A DNA stretch of 5,420 nt, taken from assembly GCA_947372365.1 (NCBI GenBank), contig CANBTK010000190.1, forward strand, positions 1 to 5,420. Reading direction: 5' to 3'. The position numbers and the translations under genes are program-made. Shown here piece after piece: positions 1 to 5,036 of the stretch. The DNA comes from Flavipsychrobacter stenotrophus. GTDB taxonomy: Bacteria > Bacteroidota > Bacteroidia > Chitinophagales > Chitinophagaceae. Under the pieces are notes generated by a model. That model was not told the origin of the DNA, did no database searches, and saw only the letters and a program-made list of their open reading frames with translations. Position 1 is the stretch's first letter; every line of letters begins with the position of its first letter.

Positions 1-777
1 GCCAATAGGCATATCAAAGTTTTGGGCAAAGAAGTAAGGGTAGTTGCGCACATCGCTTTTGTTCATTGAACCTTCTGGCTCCTTTACGTGCTCTATTCGT
101 TCCGCAAAGCCAACAACCCAGTAAATGTAATTATTGCCCATCTTACCTGTGCCAGTCTTGTAATACAGGTTGTAGCCAGGTGTTTCTTCCTGCAGCATCA
201 TGGTCTTTACAATACGCTGCGACCTTTCTGACATTGGCAGTTCGGCAAAATACATGCGTTTCAACAGCCCCAATTGTTCATCGGCTGATATCTGTAATGA
301 ATTATTTATCCAGAACGAATCAATTGCCCCAGTCATTTGCATATTGCCGTACTTGCAGGTATCTAAAAAATGCTGCATCCTGGCTGGGCCTATGCGGCGG
401 GCTATCTCCTGGTAATACCAAAGGTTGCTTACCTTAAAAGCCTCACGCATGTTCATATCCTTGTTCAGTTCGGCACGGTCGCGTGGCACTCCGTCCCACT
501 TGAGCATTAACTCGTCGTCCGATGCTATTGCTGTTTCCAACGCTACCAGCGAATTGAAGATTTTGAAGGTTGAAGCGGGCATGAATCGCTGTATGCAGCG
601 GTCTTTGTTATAGTAGTAAACCGATTCGTGATTGTTATCGCGCAATATGAAGCAGGCATTTTTAAGGCCGTGTTTTTCATAAATGGCCCCCCATTCGTTA
701 TGGCTTTTAATGCGGGTATCTTTACAGGAAGAAATTAGTACGGCTATGGAAACAAAAAGTAAAGCTCTGAAGCTCAT
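1..777 (-). CDS. bla: Class D (OXA-type) beta-lactamase, predicted lipoprotein, 3' end cut by window edge
   Basis: A serine beta-lactamase of class D, expected to hydrolyse beta-lactams through an acyl-enzyme on a serine activated by a carbamylated lysine. The minus-strand frame is open from ATG 777 to the window edge (259 residues, no stop). Motifs in order: STFK at 69-72 (nucleophile S69, K72), SNL at 117-119 (family motif S-x-V/I), YGN at 143-145, FWINNSLQIS at 155-164 with the W that contacts the carbamyl-lysine in OXA enzymes, KTG at 207-209, then YWVVGF at 219-224 and YFFAQNFDM at 248-256 matching the OXA C-terminal strands. Class D enzymes are usually about 250-280 residues, so roughly 15-25 residues are missing. 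The N-terminus has a hydrophobic segment (5-15) and lipobox ISSC with Cys18, suggesting a lipid-anchored periplasmic or surface protein. Odd: L instead of V/I in the second motif. It is too short to be a BlaR-type sensor. The family call is secure; substrate range is unknown. Confidence 0.93.
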   Translation of the reverse strand, partial: MSFRALLFVSIAVLISSCKDTRIKSHNEWGAIYEKHGLKNACFILRDNNHESVYYYNKDRCIQRFMPASTFKIFNSLVALETAIASDDELMLKWDGVPRDRAELNKDMNMREAFKVSNLWYYQEIARRIGPARMQHFLDTCKYGNMQMTGAIDSFWINNSLQISADEQLGLLKRMYFAELPMSERSQRIVKTMMLQEETPGYNLYYKTGTGKMGNNYIYWVVGFAERIEHVKEPEGSMNKSDVRNYPYFFAQNFDMPIG

Positions 778-797
778 GCGAATGAATTATTGAGCTA

Positions 798-825
798 CAA
801 AGGTAAACATTGCTAGTAAAGCAAA
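798..825 (-). promoter_or_regulatory. Putative Bacteroidota-type promoter of the beta-lactamase gene
   Basis: On the minus strand TACCTTTG (798-805) matches the Bacteroidota -7 consensus TAnnTTTG exactly. A TTTG (822-825) lies 16 nt upstream as a possible -33 box, slightly closer than usual. The -7 element ends 20 nt before ATG 777. No Shine-Dalgarno sequence is visible. Confidence 0.55.
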
Positions 826-880
826 CTATAATAATTATAAATAGCAAAGCCAAAGTGGGCGAAAAATAGCGCGAAGCTTA

Positions 881-910
881 CCGAAAATAAATAAAGCCGG
901 GCTAGCCGGC
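881..910 (-). terminator. Putative intrinsic terminator of the small lipoprotein gene
   Basis: Read on the minus strand, a perfect 5-bp GC stem (GCCGG / CCGGC, loop CTAGC, 896-910) is followed by a T-rich tail (TTTATTTATTTT). It lies about 35 nt after the stop of the 946-1194 gene. The stem is short and the T tract is interrupted, so it may be only moderately efficient. Confidence 0.5.
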
Positions 911-945
911 AAGTAGTTAAAACAAAAAGTAAAATTGGCTAAAGC

Positions 946-1194
946 TTAGTACAAATAACAGGTTTCTACCGTAGTGATGGAGTTGTTGTTATATGTGCCT
1001 GATTCTGCTTCGCATTTTGTTTTCGCCTTTGATTTTGAATCGGTGATATCAAATTCTTTTGAAGTGCTGTCAGGTAAGCCGGGTGCGCCGCTGTATTTAA
1101 TATTGCAGTGGCAAATGTATTTTTTAGTACAAGAGCTATAGGTAAATATACCCGCGGTAGCGAGTGCCAAAAATAAGAATCGGCTAATTTTCAT
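946..1194 (-). CDS. Small cysteine-containing lipoprotein of unknown function
   Basis: An 82-residue product starting at ATG 1194. The frame is open 13 codons further upstream, but only the 1194 start puts a proper signal peptide at the N-terminus: K2/R5, hydrophobic core about 6-17, then YSSC with Cys22 as the likely lipidated residue. Tyr at -3 is not the canonical lipobox residue, though Bacteroidota lipoboxes are relaxed. The mature part is about 60 residues, polar and lysine/serine-rich (a KSKAKTKC stretch around 54-61), with Cys28, Cys30, Cys61 and Cys79 that could form two disulfides. Small lipoproteins with an early C-x-C and a late Cys pair recur in Bacteroidota from memory, with no assigned function. 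It has its own promoter candidate and a downstream terminator candidate, so it is probably monocistronic. No enzymatic motif is visible. Confidence 0.75.
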   Translation of the reverse strand: MKISRFLFLALATAGIFTYSSCTKKYICHCNIKYSGAPGLPDSTSKEFDITDSKSKAKTKCEAESGTYNNNSITTVETCYLY

Positions 1195-1243
1195 GAATAC
1201 GAAAGTATTTGTTGATGCAAGATAGTAATTCAATACTAAAATT

Positions 1244-1251
1244 CAAAAGTA
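1244..1251 (-). promoter_or_regulatory. Putative -7 element for the 946-1194 lipoprotein gene
   Basis: TACTTTTG on the minus strand matches TAnnTTTG and lies 49 nt before ATG 1194. No TTG is seen at the expected -33 distance. It sits in the T-rich tail of the possible terminator of the upstream methyltransferase gene, so the match could be incidental. Confidence 0.4.
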
Positions 1252-1277
1252 AAAATAAAAATCAGGCTGTTAGCCAG
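1250..1277 (-). terminator. Weak candidate terminator of the methyltransferase gene
   Basis: On the minus strand GGCT-AAC-AGCC (1265-1275), flanked by a mismatch and one further C-G pair, is followed by ATTTTTATTTTTA. It starts about 10 nt after the methyltransferase stop. The 4-bp core stem is weak, so the placement counts for more than the structure. Confidence 0.35.
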
Positions 1278-1285
1278 CACCATCT

Positions 1286-2137
1286 TTATTTCCTGTTCTC
1301 GATAGCAACCAGGTAATAGCCCCACTTGTTCTGGTGGTAAGCCTTCTTTTGCGCAAACCCTGTTTTGTAATGTATCTTAGAAAAATGGCTGGCATTATAA
1401 ATCATGTTGTAAGCCTTGGTGCCTACAGCGCCTATAATGCTGGCAAAATACATGCGGTTAACGGACTTAAGCACGTTCTTGCTTACATCTACCAACCCGG
1501 TTACCTTAAACGAAGATTTCTCGGCAGTTGCGTGCAGTTCATCGATAGAAAGGATATCGGACATTGCCCAGCCATTAAGCATTACCTGCATGTCTTTTTC
1601 CTTGCTCATATCGTAGCCCTGCGGCTTAAAAATATCGGCTATCAGTATTTTGCCCCCTGGCTTTAGTATGCGCCTCATTTCATTGAAAAACAGCGTTTTG
1701 TCGGTAGCCGTTTCCATGCTTTCAATACACCACGCTATATCAAATGTGTTATCTGCGAAGTTAGTTTTGGTATAGTCCTGCTGCGAGAACTGTACTTTAT
1801 CGCCAACGCCTTTTTTTGCAGCTAGTTCAGTAGCCGTTTTTACCTGTTTTTCGCTAAGGGTAATGCCGCGTACATTGCAGCCCAGGTTTTTGGCCAGGTA
1901 CACGCTGGAGCCGCCAATACCGCAGCCAGCATCCAGTACCATGTCTGTAGGCTTGATGCCGCCCAGTACCATGAGGCGGTAATTAGAATTAAGTACAGCT
2001 TCAGCAAGGTTTTTAGTGTTTTCATCCCAAATACCATAGTGCAGCCCCATGCCTTCTTCCAGCTTCCAGTGCATACGGTAGTGCACCTCTGTCTGGTCGT
2101 AGTAATTCTCAATATCCTTATTCGTAAATCGCTTCAT
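1286..2137 (-). CDS. Class I SAM-dependent methyltransferase (UbiE/tocopherol-methyltransferase-like)
   Basis: A predicted soluble methyltransferase of 283 residues using S-adenosylmethionine. Visible motifs: N-terminal YYD (12-14) and HYGIW (33-37), typical of the sterol/tocopherol/sarcosine-type subgroup; motif I VLDAGCGIGGSS (67-78); GITLS (91-95), where the acidic-loop region binds SAM; DY (121-122) near the adenine; WCIESMET (136-143), aligned with the SMEH motif of relatives but with T in place of H; and LKPGG (158-162). The C-terminal half (from about 170) is the substrate cap and does not reveal the acceptor, which could be a small lipid, quinone or other metabolite. The frame is open to a TTG at 2146, but that TTG lies inside a TACTTTTG promoter element, so ATG 2137 is preferred. 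It is divergent from carA, from which it is separated by a 190-nt spacer holding an inverted-repeat element. Fold is certain, substrate unknown. Confidence 0.88.
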   Translation of the reverse strand: MKRFTNKDIENYYDQTEVHYRMHWKLEEGMGLHYGIWDENTKNLAEAVLNSNYRLMVLGGIKPTDMVLDAGCGIGGSSVYLAKNLGCNVRGITLSEKQVKTATELAAKKGVGDKVQFSQQDYTKTNFADNTFDIAWCIESMETATDKTLFFNEMRRILKPGGKILIADIFKPQGYDMSKEKDMQVMLNGWAMSDILSIDELHATAEKSSFKVTGLVDVSKNVLKSVNRMYFASIIGAVGTKAYNMIYNASHFSKIHYKTGFAQKKAYHQNKWGYYLVAIENRK

Positions 2138-2143
2138 CGGGTA

Positions 2144-2151
2144 CAAAAGTA
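2144..2151 (-). promoter_or_regulatory. Putative -7 element of the methyltransferase gene, nearly abutting its start
   Basis: TACTTTTG on the minus strand ends only 6 nt before ATG 2137. With transcription starting a few nt after this element, the mRNA would be leaderless or nearly so. No TTG is found at the -33 distance; that position is occupied by the inverted-repeat arm beginning at 2159. Confidence 0.5.
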
Positions 2152-2158
2152 GGAAAAT

Positions 2159-2294
2159 AGTCGTAAGTGATTAGTCGTAGGGCATAAGTCCTGCTTATGG
2201 TTGAAAAAAATGCTTTACCAGAATACGCATTACCGTACTTTTGGCTATCAAAAAAACGGCAGGACTTACCACTTATTACTTACGACTTACGACT
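2159..2294. repeat. Heptamer-built inverted-repeat element between divergent promoters
   Basis: Two 36-nt arms (2159-2194 and 2259-2294) are inverted copies around a 64-nt loop, centred at 2226.5. The outer 10 nt (ACTTACGACT, 2285-2294, against its complement at 2159-2168) and the inner 10 nt (GCAGGACTTA, 2259-2268, against 2185-2194) are perfect. The 16 nt between match at 7 positions, giving 27/36 overall. The right side reads as heptamers in register: ACTTACC, ACTTATT, ACTTACG, ACTTACG, ACTTTTT (2264-2298). The left arm read in reverse complement shows a similar 7-nt register. The arms end 7 nt from the minus-strand -7 element and 8 nt from the plus-strand one. The loop holds a further plus-strand TACTTTTG at 2236-2243. 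The function is unknown: it may be a regulatory operator or a dispersed intergenic repeat. Confidence 0.8.
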
Positions 2295-2302
2295 TTTTGA
2301 AT

Positions 2303-2310
2303 TACATTTG
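2303..2310 (+). promoter_or_regulatory. Putative -7 element of carA
   Basis: TACATTTG matches TAnnTTTG and ends 17 nt before ATG 2328. The leader is pyrimidine/T-rich without a Shine-Dalgarno sequence. No TTG lies at the -33 distance; the heptamer arm occupies that position. A second TAnnTTTG match at 2236-2243 could give a longer leader. Confidence 0.5.
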
Positions 2311-2327
2311 CACAATTTGTTTTTTTC

Positions 2328-3437
2328 ATGACTTCAGTACAACATAATACACCCGCCTGGCTTTTGCTTAAGGACGGTACACTATTTAAAGGTAAATCAT
2401 TTGGGGCGCAGGGTACAGTAGGGGGGGAGATTTGTTTCAACACAGGCATGACGGGTTACCAGGAGGTTTTTACCGACCCATCTTATACCGGGCAGGTACT
2501 GATAATGAACAATGCATATGTTGGTAATTACGGCGTAATACCAGCTGACGTGGAGAGTGACTCCGTTAAAATCAACGGCCTCATCTGCAAAAACGTTTCG
2601 CACAGGTATTCGCGCATGTCTGCTACTGATAGCCTTGAAAACTACCTTATTCAAAACAATATTGTCGCAATTTATGATGTAGATACCCGCGCCTTGGTGG
2701 AGTATGTACGCAGCAAAGGCGCAATGAATTGTGTTATATCTACTGAGCTTCAGGACGAAGCCGCGCTTAATGCCGCATTGGCTGCCATACCCGATATGGA
2801 TGGGCTGGAGCTATCGTCGCAGGTATCAACTAAAGAAACTTATACACTTGGCGATGCCAATGCAGCTATTCGTATTGCTGTGATGGACTTTGGCGTTAAG
2901 AAGAATATATTGCAGTGCATGGTGGACAGGGGCGCTTACGTGAAAGTATTCCCTGCGAAAACGGGGCTTGCAGCAATGCAGCAGTTTGAGCCCAATGGGT
3001 ACTTCCTTTCTAATGGCCCCGGCGACCCGGCATCAATGGGCTATGCAGTGGCTACGGTGAAAGATATATTGGGTACAGGCAAGCCTCTATTTGGTATCTG
3101 CCTCGGCCACCAGCTATTGGCAAGGGCCAATGATATTGCTACGTATAAAATGCACCACGGTCACAGGGGGCTCAACCACCCGGTAAAGAACCTGCTGACT
3201 GGAAAGGCCGAAATAACCACCCAGAACCATGGCTTTGGGGTAGATCCCGTTGCCGTTAAGAATTGCCCTGATGTAGAAATAACCCATGTTAACCTGAACG
3301 ATGAGTCCATAGAGGGAATCAGGATGATTAGCAAGCCGGCATTTTCGGTGCAGTACCACCCTGAATCAACCCCTGGCCCATTTGATTCCAGGTATTTGTT
3401 CGATGATTTCATTAACAGTATAAAGTCGAATGTATAA
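2328..3437 (+). CDS. carA: Carbamoyl-phosphate synthase small (glutamine amidotransferase) subunit
   Basis: Hydrolyses glutamine and passes ammonia to the large subunit CarB, making carbamoyl phosphate for pyrimidine and arginine synthesis in the cytoplasm. The 369 residues are near the usual length (E. coli CarA is about 380). The N-terminal CarA domain (about 10-150) contains LKDGTLFKGKSFG (15-27), GEICFNTGMTGYQEVFTDPSY (33-53) and GNYGV (66-70). The class I glutamine amidotransferase domain (about 181-365) has SNGPGDP (228-234), FGICLGHQLLA (255-265) with nucleophile C258, QNHGF (299-303), and QYHPESTPGP (342-351) with H344 and E346 completing the triad. All catalytic residues are intact. 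ATG 2328 is preferred because it leaves a short N-terminal extension before the conserved start. carB is not in the window and does not follow directly. Odd: the last seven codons and the stop lie within a heptamer repeat arm (3417-3447). Confidence 0.97.
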   Translation: MTSVQHNTPAWLLLKDGTLFKGKSFGAQGTVGGEICFNTGMTGYQEVFTDPSYTGQVLIMNNAYVGNYGVIPADVESDSVKINGLICKNVSHRYSRMSATDSLENYLIQNNIVAIYDVDTRALVEYVRSKGAMNCVISTELQDEAALNAALAAIPDMDGLELSSQVSTKETYTLGDANAAIRIAVMDFGVKKNILQCMVDRGAYVKVFPAKTGLAAMQQFEPNGYFLSNGPGDPASMGYAVATVKDILGTGKPLFGICLGHQLLARANDIATYKMHHGHRGLNHPVKNLLTGKAEITTQNHGFGVDPVAVKNCPDVEITHVNLNDESIEGIRMISKPAFSVQYHPESTPGPFDSRYLFDDFINSIKSNV

Positions 3438-3544
3438 AGTCGAAAGCTTTTTGCTTTGCTTAAGGGCATACTGTTTTTGTATTTTATAATTTGGCTTTAA
3501 ATATCGGCTTTAGACTTTCTACTTTATACTTACTACTTTATACT
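3417..3544. repeat. Second heptamer-built inverted-repeat element, overlapping the carA 3' end
   Basis: Two 31-nt arms (3417-3447 and 3514-3544) are inverted copies with 26/31 matches around a 66-nt loop, centred at 3480.5. The left arm contains a direct repeat of GTATAAAGTCGAA (3418-3430 and 3432-3444, period 14 = 2 x 7). The right arm reads as heptamers ACTTTCT, ACTTTAT, ACTTACT, ACTTTAT (3514-3541). The left arm includes the final codons and stop of carA; the right arm ends 10 nt before the tdh ATG. The layout matches the element at 2159-2294, although arm sequences differ. There is no classic G+C stem with T tail, so it is a poor intrinsic terminator. Its role is unknown. Confidence 0.8.
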
Positions 3545-3554
3545 GAAACAAAAC

Positions 3555-4520
3555 ATGAAGCAAGAGAAAATACTCATTTTAGGGGCGGGGGGGCAAATTG
3601 GTGTTGAACTGGCACTGGCGCTGCGCAATATTTATGGCACTGCCAATGTTGTTGCATCAGATATTAAGGAAGAGCCACACCCATTATTAAAGGATGCGGG
3701 CCCATATACAAGGCTTGATGCCATGGATGCGCAAAGTATACATGCCTGCGTAAAAAAGGAAGGCATAACGCAGATATACCACCTTGCGGCATTATTGTCG
3801 GCTACTGGCGAGAAAGCGCCGGCAAAGGCATGGGATATTAATATGAATAGCCTGCTGCAGGTATTGGAGCTTGGCGTACAGGAAAAACTCACTAAAATCT
3901 ACTGGCCCAGCTCTATAGCTGTTTTCGGGCCTACAACACCTACACAAAATACGCCACAGCAAACGGTAGTGGAGCCACGCACTGTTTATGGAATAAGCAA
4001 GTATGCGGGCGAATTGTGGTGCCAATACTACAACCAGCGCTGGGGGCTTGATGTTCGCAGCATACGCTACCCGGGCCTTATAAGTTGGAAGTCGGAGCCG
4101 GGTGGTGGCACAACCGATTATGCGGTTGAGATATACCATGAAGCCCTTAAAAACAAAACCTATACCAGCTTCCTTTCAGAAGATACATACCTGCCTATGA
4201 TGTATATGGATGACGCAATTCGCGGCACCATTGAGCTGATGGAGGCACCAATCGAGCAGATGAAAACCCGTATGTCCTACAACCTTTCGGCGATGAGTTT
4301 TTCACCAAAAGAGATTGCAGCAGCCATACAAAAACACATACCAGATTTTACCATCAACTACGCGCCTGATTTCCGCCAGGCAATTGCCGATGGCTGGCCG
4401 AAGAGCATAGACGATTCAACTGCCCGTGCTGACTGGGGTTGGAAAAACAAATTTGACCTTGATAGTATGACAGCAGATATGCTGATGCACCTTAAAGAAA
4501 CATTGACTACCCACGCATAA
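3555..4520 (+). CDS. tdh: L-threonine 3-dehydrogenase, short-chain (SDR/epimerase-like) type
   Basis: Oxidises L-threonine to 2-amino-3-ketobutyrate with NAD+, normally followed by 2-amino-3-ketobutyrate CoA-ligase (kbl, not in the window) to give glycine and acetyl-CoA. The 321-residue cytoplasmic protein is an extended SDR: Rossmann motif GAGGQIG (10-16), SDI (35-37) with an acidic residue favouring NAD, IYHLAALLSATGEKAP (74-89), WPSSIAVFGPTTP (117-129), and the catalytic YGISK (Y145, K149). YPGLISWK (172-179), PGGGTTDYAVEIY (182-194), LPMMYMDDAI (213-222) and the C-terminal PDFRQAIADGWPKSIDDS plus WGWK segments are characteristic of SDR-type threonine dehydrogenases rather than sugar epimerases. 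This is not the zinc-dependent Tdh of E. coli. It lies 117 nt after carA without a clear terminator between, so co-transcription is possible though not functionally obvious. No TAnnTTTG is seen directly before it. A strong terminator follows. Confidence 0.94.
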   Translation: MKQEKILILGAGGQIGVELALALRNIYGTANVVASDIKEEPHPLLKDAGPYTRLDAMDAQSIHACVKKEGITQIYHLAALLSATGEKAPAKAWDINMNSLLQVLELGVQEKLTKIYWPSSIAVFGPTTPTQNTPQQTVVEPRTVYGISKYAGELWCQYYNQRWGLDVRSIRYPGLISWKSEPGGGTTDYAVEIYHEALKNKTYTSFLSEDTYLPMMYMDDAIRGTIELMEAPIEQMKTRMSYNLSAMSFSPKEIAAAIQKHIPDFTINYAPDFRQAIADGWPKSIDDSTARADWGWKNKFDLDSMTADMLMHLKETLTTHA

Positions 4521-4555
4521 TAATAAGTTGCAAGGGTTATTAGTGGTACATATTG

Positions 4556-4591
4556 AATTAGCGAAGGGCTTGCCTTTCGCTAATTTTTTTT
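4556..4591 (+). terminator. Strong intrinsic terminator after tdh
   Basis: AATTAGCGAA (4556-4565) pairs perfectly with TTCGCTAATT (4576-4585). The stem continues by a G-T and two G-C pairs to a CTTG tetraloop, giving 13 pairs in all. It runs into eight consecutive T (4584-4591). It starts 35 nt after the tdh stop and is oriented for plus-strand transcription. Confidence 0.92.
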
Positions 4592-4749
4592 GCTACAACA
4601 ACATAGGCATAGCTCTGGACTTGCGCTAAGGAGGATGCTAAAGGCCGTCGGTGCAGGTTGAAGGCAGTTGGCATAACTCTTAACCCATGGGCCACTAAAC
4701 GTAATGGAATGGTAGTTATAACAATAAAATTTGACGGGATAAGGCAATA
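4592..4749. other. Intergenic stretch with no supported gene
   Basis: Between the tdh terminator and the stop of the small 4750-4902 gene nothing is supported. Several frames stay open here on both strands, including the plus strand from about 4613 to 4753 and two minus-strand frames. None has a convincing start, conserved motif or promoter. It could be a decayed gene or 3' untranslated sequence. Confidence 0.4.
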
Positions 4750-4902
4750 TTAAGCGCCCCTTGAATACCAGTATTTGCCTTCGCCACGGTGCGAATGGGC
4801 ATTGAAACGATGCCTGCGCCAAGGTGTGCGGTGGGAGGCACAACTAGCGAAAAATGAAAAAATCAATAATAAGGCTATGGCTTTTATGATTCCGTGTTTC
4901 AT
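4750..4902 (-). CDS. Very small basic lipoprotein, unknown function
   Basis: A 50-residue frame from ATG 4902 to TAA 4750. The N-terminus is a textbook lipoprotein signal: K2/H3 and K7, a hydrophobic core of about residues 8-18 (AIALLLIFSFF) and the lipobox FASC with Cys21. The mature peptide would be only 30 residues and strongly basic and aromatic: five histidines (24, 31, 36, 38 plus H3 in the signal is excluded, so four in the mature part), seven arginines, one lysine, two tryptophans and one acidic residue (E41). A TAnnTTTG element lies 6 nt upstream. No known family is recognised. The plus strand is also open here, but without a comparable signal. Other readings are a truncated gene whose downstream frame was lost, or chance; the signal peptide makes chance less likely. 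Confidence 0.6.
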   Translation of the reverse strand: MKHGIIKAIALLLIFSFFASCASHRTPWRRHRFNAHSHRGEGKYWYSRGA

Positions 4903-4908
4903 AGGCTT

Positions 4909-4916
4909 CAAAATTA
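4909..4916 (-). promoter_or_regulatory. Putative -7 element of the small basic lipoprotein gene
   Basis: TAATTTTG on the minus strand matches TAnnTTTG and ends 6 nt before ATG 4902, the same spacing as at the methyltransferase gene. No TTG is present at -33. The surroundings are A+T-rich, so a chance match is possible. Confidence 0.4.
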
Positions 4917-5036
4917 ATAAAAGATTTGATTTTTCATAAAGGAATTTTTGGGATCAGGGTTGTGGTTGTTCAATAGAGGTTTTAGTAGTGTTTATACAGC
5001 ATTATAGCTTCATGTGGGTGTTATATCGTATCTATG

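Noticed and set aside
66..613. Plus-strand reading frames inside the beta-lactamase region
   Set aside because: They lie antisense to a gene with intact class D motifs and have no motifs of their own.
1195..1233. Upstream start at 1233 for the small lipoprotein
   Set aside because: It would add 13 residues before the basic n-region and push the hydrophobic core too far from the N-terminus for a normal signal peptide.
2138..2146. TTG start at 2146 for the methyltransferase
   Set aside because: The TTG is part of the TACTTTTG promoter element. The ATG at 2137 gives the expected N-terminus.
2236..2243. TACTTTTG in the loop of the first element as the main carA promoter
   Set aside because: It matches the -7 consensus but lacks a -33 TTG at the right distance and would give a leader of about 85 nt. 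The match at 2303-2310 is better placed. It is kept only as an alternative.
3443..3457. Hairpin AAAGC-TTTTT-GCTTT as a carA terminator
   Set aside because: It has only five A/T-rich pairs and no T tract after the stem. It lies at the inner edge of the larger inverted repeat.
4613..4753. Plus-strand open stretch ending ...ITIKFDGIRQY
   Set aside because: It looks protein-like but has no ATG at its beginning, begins directly after a stop, follows a strong terminator, and matches no family I know. At most it is a gene remnant.
4580..4843. Minus-strand 87-codon reading frame as a gene
   Set aside because: It overlaps the tdh terminator and the better supported small lipoprotein in another frame, lacks a promoter or signal, and has an unusual Cys/Pro-rich composition typical of a chance frame.
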